NCBI RefSeq assembly: GCF_001696535.1
Contig: NZ_MBQE01000006.1
Span: 124,001 to 188,000 of the forward strand
DNA from: Stappia indica
GTDB lineage: Bacteria > Pseudomonadota > Alphaproteobacteria > Rhizobiales > Stappiaceae
Direction of reading: 5' to 3'
DNA: 64,000 nt
This document shows positions 43,511 through 53,470 of the stretch, piece by piece; the first letter of the stretch is position 1, and each line of letters begins with the position of its first letter. The notes below the pieces were generated by a model. It did no database searches, was not told the DNA's origin, and saw nothing but the letters and a program-made list of their open reading frames with translations. Made by a program: the position numbers and the translations under genes.

Positions 43511-44566
43511 CTATTCGATCCGGCGCAGATGCGCGCGCACCGCAAGGCGCGAGGTCGCGGCCGTCAGCACCGTGACGAGGAAGATGATGGCCAGCACGCC
43601 GAGATAGCCGCCGACCCCCACCGACACGCCGCCGAACATGTCCATGGAGCGCGCAAGGCCTTGCAGGCCGGTGCGCTCGTCGGCGAGAAAGCCCAGCACC
43701 AGAAACACGAGAATGGCGGCAACGCCACCGGCCAGGCCGCCCTGCAGGCCCAGCAGCAGGAAGTGGCGCTGGAACTCCCGGGCAACGAAACTGTCCTCCG
43801 CACCGACGAAATGCAGCACCTCGACCACGTCGCGATTGCCGGCCATCGCTGCCCGCGTCGCGAAGACGACGGACAGGACCATCGAGCCGAGCACCAGCGA
43901 CAGCACCGCAAGGCCGCCCAGCACCACCGCGTTGGCCATGGCCGCCAGGCGGCTGGTCCACAGGCTGTGATCGTCGACGCTGGCCCGGCTCACCTCAGCG
44001 CTGATCGCGGCGCGCAGGTCGGCGAGATCGAAGACCGACGGCTGCGACACCTGCACCTGGATCAGGCGCGGCACCGGCAGGCTTTCCAGCTCCAGCCCCG
44101 CGCCGAGCCAGGGCTGCAGCAGCTCGCGCGTCTCCTGGTCGGACAGGGCGCGCACGGCGCCGACGCCGGCCTGCGCCTTTGCGGCGGCCGTCGCCTTCTC
44201 GATCTCGCGCAGCATATCGACCCCTTCCGCCGGGCGGATCTGGATCGTCACCTCGCGCAGCAGGTCGTTGGACCAGGCGCTCGCGGCCTCATGGATGATG
44301 GTCACCCCGCCCACGGTAAGGCAGGCGAGAAAGCTCATGATCGCCACCACCAGCGTCAGCGCACGCCCGGCGACGGCCTGCGGCGGCACGATCGGCGCCG
44401 ACGGACGCAGCTCGTCCGGCGCGCCGCGCTTGCGCGTCTTGGCGCCGGCCTTGGGGCGACGGGATGCGGCAGGCCGGCCGCCGGCCGCCGGCCGGGCGCT
44501 GCGGCGCCCCTCGCCTCCTGCGCCCCCTGCCGGGCCGGCCCTTTGTGTCCTGTCGTCGTCAGTCAT
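43511..44566 (-). CDS. ftsX: Cell-division protein FtsX
   Basis: Permease-like partner of FtsE, 351 residues. A long Arg/Ala/Pro-rich cytoplasmic N-terminus (1-65) precedes the first transmembrane segment (ALTLVVAIMSFLACLTVGGVTII). A periplasmic loop is followed by three more membrane helices in the FtsX domain (ANAVVLGGLAVLSLVLGSMVLSVV, then LLGLQGGLAGGVAAILVFLVLGFL and GVGGYLGVLAIIFLVTVLTA). FtsEX transmits septal signals to peptidoglycan hydrolases. The start overlaps the ftsE stop by 8 bases. Confidence 0.9.
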   Translation of the reverse strand: MTDDDRTQRAGPAGGAGGEGRRSARPAAGGRPAASRRPKAGAKTRKRGAPDELRPSAPIVPPQAVAGRALTLVVAIMSFLACLTVGGVTIIHEAASAWSNDLLREVTIQIRPAEGVDMLREIEKATAAAKAQAGVGAVRALSDQETRELLQPWLGAGLELESLPVPRLIQVQVSQPSVFDLADLRAAISAEVSRASVDDHSLWTSRLAAMANAVVLGGLAVLSLVLGSMVLSVVFATRAAMAGNRDVVEVLHFVGAEDSFVAREFQRHFLLLGLQGGLAGGVAAILVFLVLGFLADERTGLQGLARSMDMFGGVSVGVGGYLGVLAIIFLVTVLTAATSRLAVRAHLRRIE

Positions 44567-45218
44567 GGATCTGCAACCGTCCTTCGCCCAGTTCCATGCG
44601 CCGCGCGTCCACCTGCTCCATCAGGGCAAGGTCATGGGTGGCGATCACCACGGAGGTGCCGAGCCGGTTCAGCTCGATGAACAGCCGCAGCAGGCGCCGC
44701 GCCAGCGGCGGATCGACGTTGCCCGTCGGCTCGTCGGCCAGCAGCAGCTCGGGCCGGGTGATCAGCGCCCTCGCAATGGCCGCGCGCTGCTTCTCGCCGC
44801 CCGACAGGACCGGCGGCAGCACATGCATGCGCTCGCCGAGGCCCACCCATTTCAGCAGTTCCACCACGTCGGAGCGGTACTGGCTCTCCTCCTGGCCGAT
44901 GACGCGCAGCGGCAGGGCGACATTCTCGTAGGTGGTCAGGTGCTCGAGCAGGCGGAAGTCCTGGAACACGATGCCGATGCGCCGGCGCAGCGCCGGGATC
45001 TGGCTTTTCTTCAGCGCCGATGTGTCCTTGCCGAAGGCGCGGATCAACCCGCGCGTCGGCGTCAGCGACAGGAACAGCAGGCGCATCAGGCTGGTCTTGC
45101 CCGCACCGGACGGACCGGTGAGGAACTGGAATGACTGCGGCCTGATCTCGAAGGTCAGGTCGCGCAGGACTTCCGGCCCCATGCCGTAGCGCAGACCGAC
45201 ATTTTCGAATCGGATCAC
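44559..45218 (-). CDS. ftsE: Cell-division ATP-binding protein FtsE
   Basis: ABC ATPase of 219 residues. Walker A is TGPSGAGKTSLMR, the signature LSGGEKQRAAIARAL, Walker B LLLADEPTGNVDP, and the H-loop VIATHD. N-terminus MIRFENVGLRYG fits FtsE. It forms an operon with ftsX (8-base overlap) and is divergent from the zinc-ribbon protein gene. Confidence 0.94.
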   Translation of the reverse strand: MIRFENVGLRYGMGPEVLRDLTFEIRPQSFQFLTGPSGAGKTSLMRLLFLSLTPTRGLIRAFGKDTSALKKSQIPALRRRIGIVFQDFRLLEHLTTYENVALPLRVIGQEESQYRSDVVELLKWVGLGERMHVLPPVLSGGEKQRAAIARALITRPELLLADEPTGNVDPPLARRLLRLFIELNRLGTSVVIATHDLALMEQVDARRMELGEGRLQIHD

Positions 45219-45462
45219 GGCAACCTCTCGTTAACACGTTGGCCGGACACTATCGCTTTGGCATTAACGCTTCATTAACGATATCCGGGCGTCATGGGGT
45301 CGAAAACTCCGGCAAGCGGCCGGCGGGACAAAACAATGTCTCGCCGTTTGCGGCGTGTTTACGGTCTCGGGCCGACACTGCCCGTCTCGCGAGCCGGCTT
45401 CACCGGATGTCGACCATGCCTTTCCGGCCGGTATTTGTGGGCAAGACGAGGCCGCTTCCACA

Positions 45463-46509
45463 ATGAAGATAACCTGTCCGGATTGCGCAACCGCCTATCG
45501 GGTCACCCCTGCGGCCCTTGGGCCGGAAGGCCGTGACGTGAAATGCGCGCGCTGCGGCACCCGCTGGCATGCGGTCCCCACGCCCGACACCGCCTCCATC
45601 GAGACCGAGCTGCCCGAGCGCGAGGAAGTCGCGGACCGCGAAGCCGCGCGCGCCAGGGCCCCGGCAATGGCCGAGGCCGGCGAGGCAGCCGGCGCCGATC
45701 CCGCCGACGAATGGGAAGACGCGCTGTCGGAGGCTGCCGGCGACGACAGCGAACCGGATGGCGACGAGACCGATACGGCGGAAGAGGACGAGGGCAAGGA
45801 CGTTTTCTCCTCCATGCTCGACGCCGACGAAGCATCGACGGACGACGGCGACGGGTTTGCGGACGAGGACGCGGCATCGCCCGGCAGTTCGTCCCTGCCC
45901 GTGGCCACCGACGCCGCGGCCTCCGCCGAGGCGGACGCGGCCAAGACGATCGACATCGAGAGCCTTGCCCGCAAGCCGAAGATCCATATCAAGCCACGCT
46001 CCAGCGAGCCGATCCTTCGACGGATCCTGTCCGCCGCCGGCCAGCAGGTGCGCCGCGTGCGCCCGCGCCGCGTCGTCGGCATGATGATGTTCGCCGGCGC
46101 CATCGCCCTGTGCGCGCTGGCCGTCACGTTCCGCACGCCCATCGTCGCGCGCATGCCCGACCTCGCCGGCCTGTTCCAGCTTGCCGGCCTTGACGTCAAC
46201 CTGCGCGGCCTCGAATTCCGCGACCTGCGCACCTTCCGGGAGATCGAGGACGGCTCGATCGTCCTGGTGATCGAGGGTACGATCGCCAATGTCGAGGGGC
46301 AGCCGATGCCCGTGCCCGCCATTCGCCTGGCCCTGCGCAGCGAGGATGCGCAGGAAATCTATGCCTGGACCATGGAACCGCGCTTGCGCCGGCTCGATGT
46401 CGGTGGCACGACGCGGTTTCGCACCCGCCTGTCGGCTCCGCCCGACCTGGCGGCGGACATCCAGGTGCGCTTCGTGGAGCGCGAACAACGGCAGGCCAGG
46501 CTGAAATGA
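45463..46509 (+). CDS. Zinc-ribbon (MJ0042) membrane protein with DUF3426-like domain
   Basis: Protein of 348 residues. The N-terminal MJ0042-type zinc ribbon uses CPDC...CARCGTRW (about 4-29). A very acidic, Asp/Glu/Ala-rich disordered linker (about 45-200) follows, then one transmembrane helix (VVGMMMFAGAIALCALAVTF, about 206-225) and a C-terminal beta-rich domain resembling DUF3426. ATG 45463 starts exactly at the ribbon. Homologues lie next to ftsEX and hpt in related genomes but have no established function. The stop overlaps the hpt start (ATGA). Confidence 0.82.
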   Translation: MKITCPDCATAYRVTPAALGPEGRDVKCARCGTRWHAVPTPDTASIETELPEREEVADREAARARAPAMAEAGEAAGADPADEWEDALSEAAGDDSEPDGDETDTAEEDEGKDVFSSMLDADEASTDDGDGFADEDAASPGSSSLPVATDAAASAEADAAKTIDIESLARKPKIHIKPRSSEPILRRILSAAGQQVRRVRPRRVVGMMMFAGAIALCALAVTFRTPIVARMPDLAGLFQLAGLDVNLRGLEFRDLRTFREIEDGSIVLVIEGTIANVEGQPMPVPAIRLALRSEDAQEIYAWTMEPRLRRLDVGGTTRFRTRLSAPPDLAADIQVRFVEREQRQARLK

Positions 46510-47048
46510 GCGAAAGCGTCGAGATTCGTACCCTTTACGACGAGGCGGCCATTGCGGCCCGGGTCGAGGAGATCGCCCGGCAGGTTGCCGCCACCGAGCC
46601 GCGGCGACTGCTCGTGGTGGCGGTGCTGAAGGGCAGCTTCATGTTCGCCGCCGACCTGGTGCGCGCGATGCACCGGGCGGGTCTTGCCCCGGAGATGGAG
46701 TTTATCCATCTGTCCAGTTACGGCGCGGGCACTGAGTCAAGGGAAATCCGCGTTTTGCGCGACGTGGAGAGCGATGTGGCCGGCCGGGATGTGATTCTCG
46801 TGGATGACATACTGGAAAGCGGTCGCACACTGGCTTTTGCGCGAGACCGACTCATCGAACGCGGCGCAGGCTCTGTGCGCATCGCCGCCTTGCTCGACAA
46901 GCCGATGCGCCGCAAAACCGCCATTTCTGCGGATTATGTCGGGTTCGAGTGTCCCGACAAGTTCGTGGTCGGTTACGGGATGGACATGGGCCACAAGTGG
47001 CGCCAGCTCCCGTTCATCGGTCACGTCGTCCAGGACGCCCCGGCCTAG
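46506..47048 (+). CDS. hpt: Hypoxanthine phosphoribosyltransferase
   Basis: Purine salvage enzyme of 180 residues converting hypoxanthine (or guanine) and PRPP to the nucleotide. The PRPP-binding motif is DVILVDDILESGRTL, preceded by VAVLKGSFMFAADLVR and IHLSSYGAGTESREIRVLRD, with FVVGYGMDMGHKWRQLPFIG at the C-terminus, all typical of type I HPRT. Translationally coupled to the zinc-ribbon gene upstream; cpdR follows after 30 bases. Confidence 0.93.
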   Translation: MSESVEIRTLYDEAAIAARVEEIARQVAATEPRRLLVVAVLKGSFMFAADLVRAMHRAGLAPEMEFIHLSSYGAGTESREIRVLRDVESDVAGRDVILVDDILESGRTLAFARDRLIERGAGSVRIAALLDKPMRRKTAISADYVGFECPDKFVVGYGMDMGHKWRQLPFIGHVVQDAPA

Positions 47049-47078
47049 CACGCCGATGCTTGAAGAACGGAGAGGGAC

Positions 47079-47474
47079 ATGGCTCGCATTCTGATCGCCG
47101 AAGACGACGACGCCGTTCGCAGCTTCGTCAAGCGCGCGCTCGAGCTGGATGGCCATGCCGTGGTCGCCCAGGAAGACGGTGCGGCGGCGGCGGAGACGCT
47201 GGCGAAGGAAAAGGGTGCCTTCGATCTCATCCTGTCGGACATCAAGATGCCGGTGATGGATGGCATCGCCTTCGCCCTGATCGCGGCACGCGACCATCCC
47301 GAGATCCCGATCCTGCTGATGACGGGCTTTGCCGACCAGCGCGAGCGCGCCAACGGGCTCGACGCGCTGATCCACGACGTGGTGACCAAGCCCTTCTCGC
47401 TCGCCGAGATCCGCCGCGCCGTCAGCGACGCGCTGCTCGGCATCTGCCGCGAGGAAACCCGCCGCTACGCCTGA
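47079..47474 (+). CDS. cpdR: Response regulator CpdR-like
   Basis: Single-domain response regulator of 131 residues with no output domain. Receiver landmarks: ILIAEDDDAVRSFV (acidic pocket), phospho-Asp in LILSDIKMPVMDG, LLMTGFADQ (Thr) and VVTKPFSLAEIRRAV (Lys). CpdR delivers ClpXP to substrates such as CtrA-pathway proteins in Alphaproteobacteria under control of the CckA-ChpT phosphorelay. Adjacency to hpt is frequent in Rhizobiales and supports the name; function is assigned by similarity. Confidence 0.85.
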   Translation: MARILIAEDDDAVRSFVKRALELDGHAVVAQEDGAAAAETLAKEKGAFDLILSDIKMPVMDGIAFALIAARDHPEIPILLMTGFADQRERANGLDALIHDVVTKPFSLAEIRRAVSDALLGICREETRRYA

Positions 47475-47604
47475 CCGCGTGGCGGCGCGCGCCGGCCGCG
47501 CTTCGCCCTTCCCCGACATCGATAGCCTGACATGCAAAGGGCCCGCGCCTGTCCCGCGCGAGCCCTGTATCGTATCCGCACGCCCGCAAGGCGCCACGCG
47601 GGCG

Positions 47605-50208
47605 TCAATAGCGGCGCAGCAGCCGCTCGAGATAGTCGAGCTCCAGCATCGGCCGGCTCGGATCGGAGAACCGCCGGCGCAGCTCCTCCAGGATGCGGCG
47701 CGCACGCTGCACGTCGATCTCGTCGGGCACGCGCACCCGGTCGCCGAAGTCCGGGCCCTCCGTGCGGCGCGGACGCCCGAGCGGATCCTCGTCCATCGGG
47801 CTGCCCTGGCGGCCGGCCATGCCCGGCCCCTCGCCCTGCCCCTGACCCTGGCCGAACATCTGCTCCGCCATGCCTTGCGCGCCCCGGCGCAGCGCCTCGA
47901 GCGCATTGCCCTGCTGGCCGACGGCATCGCCCGGCTGCCCCTGGCCGAGACTGTCGCGGGCATTGCCCATCTCCTCGCCGGCCCGTCCCAGCTCCTCGTT
48001 CGACGGCATGCCGTTGCGCGCCATCTGGTCGAGCAGCTGCTGCAGCCGCTCGCCGAGCTGGCCCTGCCCTTCCTGCAGCTGCCGCAGCGCCTCGGCCAGC
48101 TCTTCCGGCGTCATCTGCCCCTGCTGGCCCTGTTGTCCCTGCTGGCCCTGCTGCTGCTGCCCCTGATCGAACCGGTTGGTCTGGTCCATCAGCTCCTGCT
48201 GCCGCTGGATCATCTGGCCGAGCTCGTTGAGCGCCTGCATCATCTCCTGCGTCATGCCGTCCGGCATCTGCTGCGGGCGGCCCGCCTGCAGGTTCTCCAG
48301 CATCCGCTGCATCTGGGCGAGAAGCTCGCGGGCGGCATCGCGCGAGCCGTTGCGGGCCAGTTCCTCGATCTGCGACAGCATCTCGTTGAGGTCCTGCGGC
48401 CGCAGGTTCTGCGCGTTGGGGTCCATCGGCTGCATGGCCTGCGGGTTCTGCCGCATCTGCTCGGCCAAGGCTTGCATGTATTCGTTGAGCGCCTGTCGCA
48501 GCTCCTCGGTCAGCCGGGCGATTTCCTCGTCCGATGCCCCCTCCTCGAGCGCCCGCCGCAAGGCCTCCTGCGCGTCGCGCAGGGCTCGCTCGGCGGTGGA
48601 GAGATCGCCGTCCTCGATGTTCAGCGCCAGCTCCCACAGGAGGTCGACCACGGACCGCAGCTCGTCGTCGGTCTGCGCCGCGACCAGCTCGCTGCGGGCA
48701 AAGCGCATGCCGAGATAGGTCCGCACCTTCTCGCCGAACACGTCCGGCGCCAGCATCAGGCCGTCCAGCGCATCGAGCACCCGCACCTGCGCATTGGCAT
48801 CCAGCGCCAGATCCCGGCGCTGCTCGACGATGGCCCGCGCCAGCGGCTTGGCGAAGCGGCGCTGCGGCAGGGTGAAACGATGCGGCTCCGAATAGCCGGT
48901 CTGGCCGGCATGGTCGTTGGCGCTGAGCAACAGCTCGACCTCGGACCCGGCCCAGGGATGGCTGGTCAGATCGCGGATCGTCTCGCCGGAACCGGTGCGC
49001 CGCTCGCCGGCGGCGAGCGACAGCGGAAAGCTCGGCGCCTCGACCAGAGGGCGGATTTCCGCGCCGCTGTCCTGGTTGAGACGCTGCGCCGGGCGGATGT
49101 CGGCCTTCGCGGAGACGATGCCGTAATCGTCCTGCATCAGATAGGTCAGCTTGAGCGCGCCGCTGAGCTGCTCCTCGGGGTCGTCGAGCAGGCGGATGGT
49201 CGGCGCCTCGTCCGGCTCCACCGCGATCTGCCAGGCATGCAGCACCGTGTCGCCGTCGCGGATCTCCAGCGCTGCGGACGTCTCCAGCCGGCTGCGCAGC
49301 CCGTCGCCCGTGGTGTTTGCGGCAACGCGCGGCGCCTCCGCATCACCCTCGCCCTCAGCCGCTGCAGGCGGCGCGGCAAGGTCCACAGTCTCGTCGGGCG
49401 AGACCAGCAGCACGGAAAGGTTATCGACGCCCTGCGCCCGGACGATCACTTCGCTGCCTTCCGGCACGCTGATCGCTTTGCCGGGCTCGCGCAGCTCCGC
49501 CGTCGCCCCGGTCAGGAACACCGGCGCCCGGCCGGTATAGACCGGCGGCGTGATCCAGGCGTCGATCCGGGCCGGAACCGCAGCGACCTGCGGCCCCGCG
49601 CCTGCCACCGGCGACAGCCGCGTCAGATGGCTGCCCTCGGCGACGAAATAACCGACCACCAGCAGCATCACCGCCAGCACGCGCAGGGCGAAGGGATCGC
49701 GGCGGAAGGCCTGCGGGCTCGGCAAATCGGTGCGCACGCTGGCCAGCGCCGCGCTGGCGCGCCGGCGATGCACCTCCCAGAGCGCCCTGGTCTCGGGGGT
49801 TTCCCCGCCGCCGTCGAACAGCCGGTCGTCGAGCGCGGCGAGCGGGCGATGGCTCAGCCCCGACACCCGCTCGATCCGCGCCAGCGCCTCCGCCCGGCCA
49901 GGCAGGCGCAGATGCACCAGCGGCAGGCCCGCGCGCACGGCCGCCGCGAGGAAGCCGAGCGCGGCGATCACCGACAGCCAGGTCGGCAGCAGCGACCACA
50001 AGCCGAGCCAGGACAGGCCGACATACAGCGCGAGAATGATCAGGACGGATTGCAGGAGCGGCCAGGCCTGCTCCCAAAGAAGTGATAGGCGCGTGTGCAG
50101 GATCGCGCGCTCGAGGCGCGCCCGTGCGGCAGGGACATCGCCGTCCGGCCGGGACGCATCTTCCCCGGTGCCCCGCCCGGAGCCGGCAGGTTTCCTCGCG
50201 TCTGTCAC
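47605..50208 (-). CDS. TIGR02302/DUF4175 family membrane protein
   Basis: Large protein of 867 residues of the alphaproteobacterial TIGR02302 (DUF4175) family, function unknown. Two hydrophobic segments near the N-terminus (LLQSVLIILALYVGLSWLGLW and WLSVIAALGFLAAAV) and one near 160-175 anchor it. A long periplasmic beta-rich part follows, then a C-terminal third (about 560-830) extremely rich in Gln, Glu and Met (runs such as QQQQGQQGQQGQQGQ) that may form extended helices. GTG at 50208 is chosen for the GGAGG site six bases upstream. Downstream of lysA on the same strand. Confidence 0.85.
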   Translation of the reverse strand: MTDARKPAGSGRGTGEDASRPDGDVPAARARLERAILHTRLSLLWEQAWPLLQSVLIILALYVGLSWLGLWSLLPTWLSVIAALGFLAAAVRAGLPLVHLRLPGRAEALARIERVSGLSHRPLAALDDRLFDGGGETPETRALWEVHRRRASAALASVRTDLPSPQAFRRDPFALRVLAVMLLVVGYFVAEGSHLTRLSPVAGAGPQVAAVPARIDAWITPPVYTGRAPVFLTGATAELREPGKAISVPEGSEVIVRAQGVDNLSVLLVSPDETVDLAAPPAAAEGEGDAEAPRVAANTTGDGLRSRLETSAALEIRDGDTVLHAWQIAVEPDEAPTIRLLDDPEEQLSGALKLTYLMQDDYGIVSAKADIRPAQRLNQDSGAEIRPLVEAPSFPLSLAAGERRTGSGETIRDLTSHPWAGSEVELLLSANDHAGQTGYSEPHRFTLPQRRFAKPLARAIVEQRRDLALDANAQVRVLDALDGLMLAPDVFGEKVRTYLGMRFARSELVAAQTDDELRSVVDLLWELALNIEDGDLSTAERALRDAQEALRRALEEGASDEEIARLTEELRQALNEYMQALAEQMRQNPQAMQPMDPNAQNLRPQDLNEMLSQIEELARNGSRDAARELLAQMQRMLENLQAGRPQQMPDGMTQEMMQALNELGQMIQRQQELMDQTNRFDQGQQQQGQQGQQGQQGQMTPEELAEALRQLQEGQGQLGERLQQLLDQMARNGMPSNEELGRAGEEMGNARDSLGQGQPGDAVGQQGNALEALRRGAQGMAEQMFGQGQGQGEGPGMAGRQGSPMDEDPLGRPRRTEGPDFGDRVRVPDEIDVQRARRILEELRRRFSDPSRPMLELDYLERLLRRY

Positions 50209-50348
50209 TGTCTGCCTCCGCGGCCCGACCCTTGGGTCACACGCCCCCCGCACTCATCAAGGGTGGGGCGTTTTGCCCGCTTTGGCAAGGCCGGGCCGGG
50301 CAAAGGTGCCGGCCCGCCCGCTTCTCCGGCGCCGGCTATCGCCGCGGC

Positions 50349-51623
50349 TCAGTCCTCGCCGAGCCAGGACGGCAGCCGGTCGAGGCCGAGCAGTTCCTCG
50401 TAGGTCGGGCGCGGACGCACCACCGCATGGCGGTCGCCCTTCACCAGCACCTCGGGAACGAGCAGGCGGCTGTTGTAGGTACAGGCCTGCACGGCGCCAT
50501 AGGCACCGGCCGAATGCACGGCGAGCAGGTCGCCCGGCTCGACCGCCGGCATGTCCCGATCCTGGCCGAGATAGTCGCCGGTCTCGCAGACCGGACCGAC
50601 CACGTCCGCCTTGATCCGCGGATGGTCGGGCGCCTGACGCACCACCGGGCGGATCTCGTGATAGGCCTCGTAGAGCGTCGGGCGGATCAGGTCGTTCATC
50701 GCCGCGTCGACGATGACGAAGGTCTTGGCCGCGCCCTCCTTCACATAGACGACCCGGGTGACGAGGATGCCGGCATTGCCGGCGATCATCCGGCCCGGCT
50801 CGAAGATCACCTTGCAGTCGAGATGCTCGACATGCCGGCGCACCACCTGGGCATAGGCCTCCGGGTGCGGGGGCGGCTCGTTGTTGTCCTGGTAGGGGAT
50901 GCCGAGACCGCCGCCGAGGTCGACGTGATCGATCGTATGGCCGTCGGAGCGCAGGTCCGCGATCAGCCCGCCGAGCCGCGAGAAGGCCGCGTCGAACGGC
51001 TCCAGATCGGTGATCTGCGAGCCGATATGCATGTCGATGCCGGAGACCTCGATGCCCGGCAGCGCCGCGGCATGAGCATAGACTTCGCGCGCCCGGCCCC
51101 AGGGAATGCCGAACTTGTTCTCGGCCTTGCCCGTCGCGATCTTGGCATGGGTGCGTGCATCGACGTCCGGATTGATGCGGATCGAGACGCGGGCGGTCTT
51201 GCCCTTCTCCACCGCCACCTGCGACAGCTGCGCCAGCTCGGGCTCGCTCTCGACATTGAAGCAGAGGATATCCTCGTCGAGTGCGTAGGCCTGTTCCTGC
51301 GCGGTCTTGCCGACGCCGGAGAACATGATGCGCTCACCGGGCACGCCGGCCGCGCGCGCACGCCGCAGCTCGCCTTCCGAAACCACATCCATGCCCGCAC
51401 CGAGCCGCGCCAGCGTCGACAGCACGGCCTGGTTGGAATTCGCCTTCATCGCATAGCAGACGAGGGTCGGAATCCCGGCAAAGGCGTCCTTGAACACCTT
51501 GTAGTGCCGCTCCAGCGTCGCGGTGGAATAGCAATAGAACGGGGTCCCGACCTCGGCGGCGATCGTCTCCAGAGGGACGTCCTCGGCGAAGAGCCGGTCA
51601 TCGACATAGTGGAAGTGGTGCAA
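50349..51623 (-). CDS. lysA: Diaminopimelate decarboxylase
   Basis: PLP-dependent decarboxylase of 424 residues producing L-lysine from meso-diaminopimelate. The PLP lysine is in YAMKANSNQAVL. HIGSQITDLEPF, VDLGGGLGIPY, FEPGRMIAGNAG, VVGPVCETGDYLGQDRDMP (substrate-binding Cys-Glu) and SAGAYGAVQACTYNSR are canonical. Part of the argH-lptM-lysA-TIGR02302 series conserved in Alphaproteobacteria. Confidence 0.96.
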   Translation of the reverse strand: MHHFHYVDDRLFAEDVPLETIAAEVGTPFYCYSTATLERHYKVFKDAFAGIPTLVCYAMKANSNQAVLSTLARLGAGMDVVSEGELRRARAAGVPGERIMFSGVGKTAQEQAYALDEDILCFNVESEPELAQLSQVAVEKGKTARVSIRINPDVDARTHAKIATGKAENKFGIPWGRAREVYAHAAALPGIEVSGIDMHIGSQITDLEPFDAAFSRLGGLIADLRSDGHTIDHVDLGGGLGIPYQDNNEPPPHPEAYAQVVRRHVEHLDCKVIFEPGRMIAGNAGILVTRVVYVKEGAAKTFVIVDAAMNDLIRPTLYEAYHEIRPVVRQAPDHPRIKADVVGPVCETGDYLGQDRDMPAVEPGDLLAVHSAGAYGAVQACTYNSRLLVPEVLVKGDRHAVVRPRPTYEELLGLDRLPSWLGED

Positions 51624-51690
51624 GGCCGTATCCTGACCGTGGATGCGGGCGGGAGAGCCGCCCCTTCAGCCGGCGGAAAACCGCGACGGC

Positions 51691-51903
51691 TCAGATGATG
51701 CTGTCGAGAACGAAGGGCCGGTCCGGTTTCGCCGGTGCAGGCTCGGCGGCGGGAGCCGGCTCGCCCGGCGCTACAAGCGCGGGGTCGACGTCGCCCGGGC
51801 GGTCGAGCGCGCCGCGACGGCCGCAGCCGGCGAGCGTCAGCGCCAGCACGGCCACGATCAGCACGCCGCCATTCAGGACCCGAGACATGCCAGCTTTCGC
51901 CAT
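51691..51903 (-). CDS. lptM: LptM-like small lipoprotein (YifL family)
   Basis: Short lipoprotein of 70 residues. The signal peptide VLNGGVLIVAVLALTLAGC ends in a lipobox and continues GRRGALDRP, the LPAM motif of LptM, which helps LptD disulfide maturation in E. coli. The rest is Pro/Ala-rich, ending FVLDSII. ATG 51903 is preferred; 51888 is a shorter alternative. The position just before lysA matches E. coli yifL's neighbourhood logic (yifL-dapF) only loosely but is standard in Alphaproteobacteria. Confidence 0.83.
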   Translation of the reverse strand: MAKAGMSRVLNGGVLIVAVLALTLAGCGRRGALDRPGDVDPALVAPGEPAPAAEPAPAKPDRPFVLDSII

Positions 51904-52029
51904 TGTGAGCGTCGCTCCCCTGGAAGACCGTTCGAAGCGGGCCGGCATCGCCGACCCTTGCCGTTTCCTCGCATGCAGCGACGTTCGCTGCAAGCCTCCT
52001 GTCCGCCCTGCCGGCGAGGGCAGCGTGCG

Positions 52030-53427
52030 TCAGCGCCGCGCCGCCTCGCGCTCCAGCGCCTTCAGCCAGCGCTTGGCCTGCTTGCGGACATTGGCCGGGG
52101 CCGTGCCGCCATAGCTGGTGCGCGAACGCACCGACTTGTCGACCGACAGCACGGTAAAGATGTCCTCGGTGATGCGCGGCTCGATCGCCTGCAGGTCTTC
52201 CAGCGGCAGCCGGTGCAGCTGCACCCCGCGCTCCACGGCAAGGCCGACGGCGCGCCCGGTGACGTGATGCGCCTCGCGGAACGGCATGCCGATCACGCGC
52301 ACCAGCCAGTCGGCCAGGTCCGTCGCAGTCGAGTAGCCCGAACCCGCGGCAGCCTTCATGGTCTTGGTGTTGGCGGTCAGGTCGCGGACCATGCCGGTCA
52401 TCGCGGCGAGCGCCAGCGACAGGCTCGGCAACCCGTCGAAAGCCTGTTCCTTGTCTTCCTGCATGTCCTTGGAATAGGCCAGCGGCAGGCCCTTCATCAT
52501 CACCAGCAGCGCCGTCAGCGAGCCGTAGATGCGGCCCGTCTTGGCGCGCACCAGCTCGGCCGCATCCGGGTTCTTCTTCTGCGGCATGATCGAGGAGCCG
52601 GTCGAGAAGCGGTCGGACAGGGTGACGAAGGCAAACTGCGCCGAACACCAGATCACGATTTCCTCGGCGAGGCGCGACAGGTGCATGGCGCAGATCGAGG
52701 CCGCACCCAGCGCCTCGATGATGAAGTCGCGGTCGGACACCGCGTCGAGCGAATTGGCCGTCGGCCGGTCGAAGCCGAGCGCTGCCGCCGTCATCTCCCG
52801 GTCGATCGGGAAGGACGTACCGGCCAGCGCGGCCGAGCCGAGCGGGCACTCGTTCATCCGCTTGCGGGCATCGCGCATGCGCGAGCGGTCGCGGGCGAAC
52901 ATCTCCACATAGGCCATCAGGTGGTGGCCGAAGGTCACCGGCTGAGCCGACTGCAGGTGGGTGAAGCCCGGCATGACGTCGCCGGCATGGGCGAGCGCGC
53001 GCGCGCTGAGCGCCTGCAGCAGGTCCGTCAGCTGCTCGTCGAGCGTGTCGAGCGTATCGCGCACCCAGATGCGGAAATCGGTCGCGACCTGGTCGTTGCG
53101 CGAGCGCGCCGTGTGCAGGCGGCCGGCGGTCGGGCCGATCAGCTCGGCCAGCCGCGCCTCGATGTTCATGTGGATGTCTTCGAGCGCACGCGAGAAGGCG
53201 AAGTCGCCCGCCTCGATCTCTGACCGGATCGTGTCTAGACCGTGAGCGATCTTCTCGGCATCGTCGGCGGCGACAATTTCGCGCGCCGCAAGCATGCGGA
53301 CATGAGCCTTCGAACCCTCTATATCCTGCCGGTAGAGCTTGCGATCGTAGTCGATGGAGGCGTTGATCTCCTCCATGATGGCGTCCGGCCCATCCGAGAA
53401 CCGGCCTCCCCACATGCGATTGCTCAT
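52030..53427 (-). CDS. argH: Argininosuccinate lyase
   Basis: Arginine-biosynthesis lyase of 465 residues splitting argininosuccinate to arginine and fumarate. Opening [25 protein letters not shown], then [49 protein letters not shown] (catalytic His region), and the fumarase-superfamily signature [12 protein letters not shown]. Divergent from tlpA, with a 43-base gap, a layout conserved in Rhizobiales. Confidence 0.96.
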   Translation of the reverse strand: MSNRMWGGRFSDGPDAIMEEINASIDYDRKLYRQDIEGSKAHVRMLAAREIVAADDAEKIAHGLDTIRSEIEAGDFAFSRALEDIHMNIEARLAELIGPTAGRLHTARSRNDQVATDFRIWVRDTLDTLDEQLTDLLQALSARALAHAGDVMPGFTHLQSAQPVTFGHHLMAYVEMFARDRSRMRDARKRMNECPLGSAALAGTSFPIDREMTAAALGFDRPTANSLDAVSDRDFIIEALGAASICAMHLSRLAEEIVIWCSAQFAFVTLSDRFSTGSSIMPQKKNPDAAELVRAKTGRIYGSLTALLVMMKGLPLAYSKDMQEDKEQAFDGLPSLSLALAAMTGMVRDLTANTKTMKAAAGSGYSTATDLADWLVRVIGMPFREAHHVTGRAVGLAVERGVQLHRLPLEDLQAIEPRITEDIFTVLSVDKSVRSRTSYGGTAPANVRKQAKRWLKALEREAARR

Positions 53428-53470
53428 GAACGTGCCTTTCTGGCGCCCCTAAGGAACGGGTAATGGATCG

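Noticed and set aside
47479-50085. An 868-codon plus-strand frame opposite the TIGR02302 gene
   Set aside because: Leu/Arg/His-rich complement of a Gln/Glu-rich coding region; no recognisable domain.
50241-50274. GC-rich hairpin followed by TTTT between lysA and the TIGR02302 gene
   Set aside because: The T-run is on the plus strand while both flanking genes are on the minus strand, so it is not a terminator for them.
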